Source of the DNA: Euclidia mi
Lineage: Eukaryota > Arthropoda > Insecta > Lepidoptera > Erebidae
Direction: 5' to 3'
Assembly: GCA_944739405.2 (NCBI GenBank)
Contig: OX123186.2
Coordinates: forward strand, 35,945,551-36,009,550
Length of the DNA: 64,000 bases
Position 1 is the first letter of the stretch, and every line of letters begins with the position of its first letter. This document shows, in pieces, positions 61,203-64,000 of this stretch. Both the position numbers and the translations under genes were made by a program. The notes beneath the pieces were generated by a model. The model had not been told where the DNA came from and did no database searches. It worked only from the letters and a program-made list of their open reading frames with translations.

Positions 61203-61251
61203 GCAAATAGTGCAGTCTAAGTGTGAGGTCATGTACCAGATATCAACAAAC

Positions 61252-63123
61252 ATGAACAAGCAGTTCTTGGTCGTTTTACTGGCTGTGTGCCTCGTCAGCG
61301 TGAGTATTGTTTTTGTATTATTTTATGACAGAAAATAGTTTCACTGTTGGTTAAACTACTACCATTGTCACGACGATTAGTTCGTAGGCTACCACGCCGG
61401 TCTGTTACGGGTTAGCAAACTTTTTCCTTCTGAAAACTTTTCAGGAAGTTGCCTATATGATAAATGGGAACATTCATTAACAATTTCTTGTAGGAAAAGA
61501 TTGCTGTGTGCATGCCAAAATCTCTGCTCACTGTGCTATTATTGTAGTTTTATATTTTCTAATGTTGGTCAATAAAGGTCATTACATCAGCAATTATGTT
61601 TACATGCAACGCGACACGTTCATGTTTGATGCCCGGGTATATTAAATGTGAATATAATTTTATTAAGGATTAAATGAGCAAATCGTAGACTCAGAAAATT
61701 ATCTTGATATCTAACAATGTACTGCAATGAGCTATAAATATTTGCAAGCATTTTTCAACTCTGTGAGTGAGTCTGTAGCCTATAAAAACTTATTTTGTTT
61801 TGAACACTCTAAGACGTGTGTATAATAGTGATTTTTGACACTAGATAGTGCAGGCTTTTGTGTCAAGAAACGTAAAAAGTTTAGCTTTAACACAGTGCTG
61901 ATAAACAGCGGTCGTGGATTCGTTTTCCATCCAGAACAATTTTTTGAATAAATAGCATGATTATTTCTAGAGATGTGTGTGAAATTTGCCTAATGTTATA
62001 CATTATAACAATGTTTTAGAATACGATAAAGTATAAAAATATAAAAAAGTTTATCAATTATCATGTTTATCAGTATCAGATTGCTACGTGTGAGCTGTCC
62101 CAGTCTAATACTATTATACTTTGAGAGCACAGTTTTATATCATTGATATTGATTAGAATGCTTTATCTGTTATACTTTAACAGGCTCAGGCTTTCGTCAA
62201 ACGAGATGCTCCCGCCGCTCCTAGGAATGACAATTACATTGAAACACTTCAGAAGCAATTCCAAGACTTCTCCCAATCCTTTAATGACAAAGTGAAGGAA
62301 GCCTTCGACCCTGACACTGTCAAGAAAAACTTCAACGAATTTATTGATAATATGAACAAAGCAGTAAGTAAAATAATATAATATCATTCTATTGTTCTTG
62401 CGACAACAATGCCAATCAATTATGGCACTAGCAATTGTCGCAACCTGCCTTTGGTGTTGTGGGTTCGATCCCGGAAAATGGGACATCCACATTTGATATT
62501 TCTTTTATTTTTTTAAATGTTAACAAAGTGATCCCATAAGTGACATAAACAAACAACTATTATCATTCAAGCAGCTTAGGAGATAAATTATTCCAAAAAC
62601 ACATATCATCATTTTAACTAACGTAGTCGCAGGAAGCACGCAGCTTAAAATATCCAAACATGAAACCATACACACATAGACCAATAGTTCGGATTATGTA
62701 TTTATAGATCAATAGTTCGGAATATGTATTTATGAATCATGTGTGTTTTTGTTTCATGTAGGGATCAAAAGACCACGTCGCTTCATATGACGTAATGCCA
62801 TATGACTGTTTTACCATTGCCTAAGGCCCATTGCCTGGCATAAGTAGTTATCATTTTATTCTTTTCAATTACATATTATGTATTAGGCCACTGGGCGAAA
62901 GGAGCTAAAATTTCACATCTCTGTTACACGGGTACCGTAGGGGTGCACTAAAAAGAGGTTACCCAAAATTCGTAAGGGATCAGGCGAAAACGGCTAAATT
63001 CGAAATATTATGTGCAACAGTAGCTGCTGGCTTCCTCTAGTATAAAATAAGATTAGAAATTACTTAAATAATTTGTTCTTGTTTCAGATGGAGAGCTTTA
63101 AACCCAAACAACCAGCGAATTAA
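61252..63123 (+). CDS. Gene D: tandem duplicate of gene C (87 aa)
   Basis: Exons are 61252-61299, 62184-62363 and 63088-63123, phase 0, with donors gtgagt and gtaagt and acceptors aacag and ttcag. The protein is MNKQFLVVLLAVCLVS + AQAFVKRDAPAAP body + tail MESFKPKQPAN. Exon 2 matches gene C at 52 of 60 residues; most changes are mild or lie at the mature N-terminus (GGE to RND). The KR junction, absence of cysteine and two-helix pattern are kept. The start chosen is the Met equivalent to gene C. An in-frame upstream ATG at 61231 would add MYQISTN and lies inside the predicted mRNA, so a 94-aa form is possible. Another in-frame ATG at 61153 is upstream of the predicted transcription start and is rejected. 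Intron 2 contains a SINE and a short Helitron ending 47 bases before exon 3. AATAAA lies 22 bases after the stop. Function as for gene C: unknown, secreted. Confidence 0.88.
62391..62510 (+). mobile_element. SINE head in intron 2 of gene D
   Basis: GTGGGTTCGATCCCGG is a B box preceded by a degraded A-box region. The tail is indistinct. Confidence 0.45.
62886..63040 (+). mobile_element. Helitron H3, 5'-truncated, next to exon 3 of gene D
   Basis: CCACTGGGCGAAAGGAGCTA, GGGTACCGTAGGGGTGCACT and GCTGGCTTCCTCTAG before T. Its 3' end lies 47 bases before exon 3. Confidence 0.75.
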
Positions 63124-63144
63124 GTACATGCCAAAAAATCACTT

Positions 63145-63150
63145 AATAAA
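63145..63150 (+). terminator. Polyadenylation signal of gene D
   Basis: AATAAA lies 22 bases after the stop. A second AATAAA at 63191-63196 could give a longer 3' end. Confidence 0.7.
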
Positions 63151-63800
63151 TGGATAAAAATATTTACCCTGATATAAATACTTTCTATGAAATAAAAAGT
63201 ATAATGAAGTACTTAATGTGTTATTATTAATTATTGCCTAAAAATATGTTGTTCCGTTTTAACACTTATATGTATTAATACCTACTGGATTAGTATTATG
63301 CGCTATCGTGAGTGTTTTGTGGTACTGAAAGATGTCATATGCCTGGAACGTCAAAATTTTGCTTTAATTTATTGAAATGTTGCATTCTTTGGCTTAGCGG
63401 GCATTTTTCAGAGTGTAAACTAATATTTTTTTGATGTGAAGAAAAAGAAGTAAGTTTAAAGTTAAATGCAAGTTTATGGTGACGCAACGCTCGTCCTGCG
63501 GCCGACATCTCGGAAGAGTGGGTGCAGAATTACAGATGGCAAACTATTAGTCGCACAGAAGACTCTTTACACTTAATAAAAATAAATAGCGTCTTTTGAC
63601 GAAGGTTACTCCAAATGTTATTTTACCGTAACTTTTTAATGGATTTTAAGTTCATTCTGACGTTTTCATTCATACACAACGTAAAATCTCCATGCTTAAA
63701 AATTTTAATGCGATGTACTAGCTAGTTGTCTGTAATAATATTCGTTTGTGGTCAATTTCTTAATATTTTAATATAGCTTCGATATTATTAGCAAAATCAA

Positions 63801-64000
63801 GTCAGTCATAGAGTACCATGTTAGTACTCTATCATTGACATATACATATACATGGTACTCTATTATTGACATGCATTTACAGAATTACTAAACTTGAATT
63901 TACGTGTAAAAAACACAAAAATATCGGCAAATTTATGATTTTTTCCGGAAAATTCGACCACTCAAACACAATAACAAATAAATATTTTCGTAAAATATTT
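63801..64000 (-). mobile_element. T1 element, partial inverted copy cut by the window end
   Basis: The minus strand carries AGTGGTCGAATTTTCC, ATAAATTTGCCGATATTTTT and ATAGAGTACCATGTATATG, matching 9865-10040 in order. The termini are not within the window. 63200-63800 shows no feature. Confidence 0.65.

Noticed and set aside
61153..61251. Longer gene D start at 61153
   Set aside because: It lies upstream of the predicted transcription start at about 61200 and has no counterpart in gene C.
1..64000. CRISPR arrays, operons or prokaryotic systems
   Set aside because: Spliced genes, SINEs and Helitrons show eukaryotic DNA; the tandem arrays are minisatellites with no unique spacers.

Overview
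The window is insect nuclear DNA, most likely from a moth (Lepidoptera). It is AT-rich and intron-bearing, with small genes scattered among dense non-autonomous transposons. The lepidopteran call rests on three things: Helitron 3' ends of the GCGGGCGAAAGCTAG|T type, tRNA-headed SINEs and LINE tails of kinds familiar from moth genomes, and small secreted proteins whose mature N-terminus (KR|DAPAAP) resembles lepidopteran apolipophorin-III. No prokaryotic genes, rRNA genes, functional tRNA genes or CRISPR arrays were seen.

Only four protein-coding genes can be supported, all on the + strand in the right-hand 37 kb: A (27565-31133, 184 aa), B (37021-49077, 98 aa), C (57682-60002, 84 aa) and D (61252-63123, 87 aa). 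All four share one plan. A tiny exon encodes only the hydrophobic part of a signal peptide, a phase-0 intron follows, a second exon encodes the amphipathic-helix body, a second phase-0 intron follows, and a last exon encodes a variable tail of 8, 11, 16 or 83 residues. C and D are a recent tandem pair (52 of 60 residues identical in exon 2) that also share a TATA/initiator promoter. B is an older relative that keeps the AFVKRD junction. A is very divergent, long and acidic. I read them as a local family of small haemolymph-type secreted helical proteins; their function is unknown.

The first 27 kb has no supportable gene. It holds a pogo-like MITE inside a palindrome (493-776), a 2.5-kb Helitron with an 11-unit minisatellite (3948-6412), two TIR elements of about 1 kb (7385-8376 and 9706-10683), short Helitrons, SINEs, LINE remnants (including an RT C-terminal pseudogene at 18975-19305), two copies of a GC-rich element with strong predicted RNA stems (21215-21775 and 23862-24400), and several near-perfect snap-back hairpins.

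Intron 2 of gene B (39850-49026, about 9.2 kb) is a transposon nest: a 250-bp tandem repeat, a second Helitron family (43061-44486), and a cluster of first-family Helitrons that includes two joined head to tail (44949-46793 and 46794-47919). The two Helitron families carry minisatellites with the same pair of motifs, ATATGGGTATC and AAGATGGCGG. The latter matches the core recognised by YY1/Pleiohomeotic-type zinc-finger proteins. This shared, copy-number-variable motif array and the four-gene secreted-protein family are the two most interesting items in the window.
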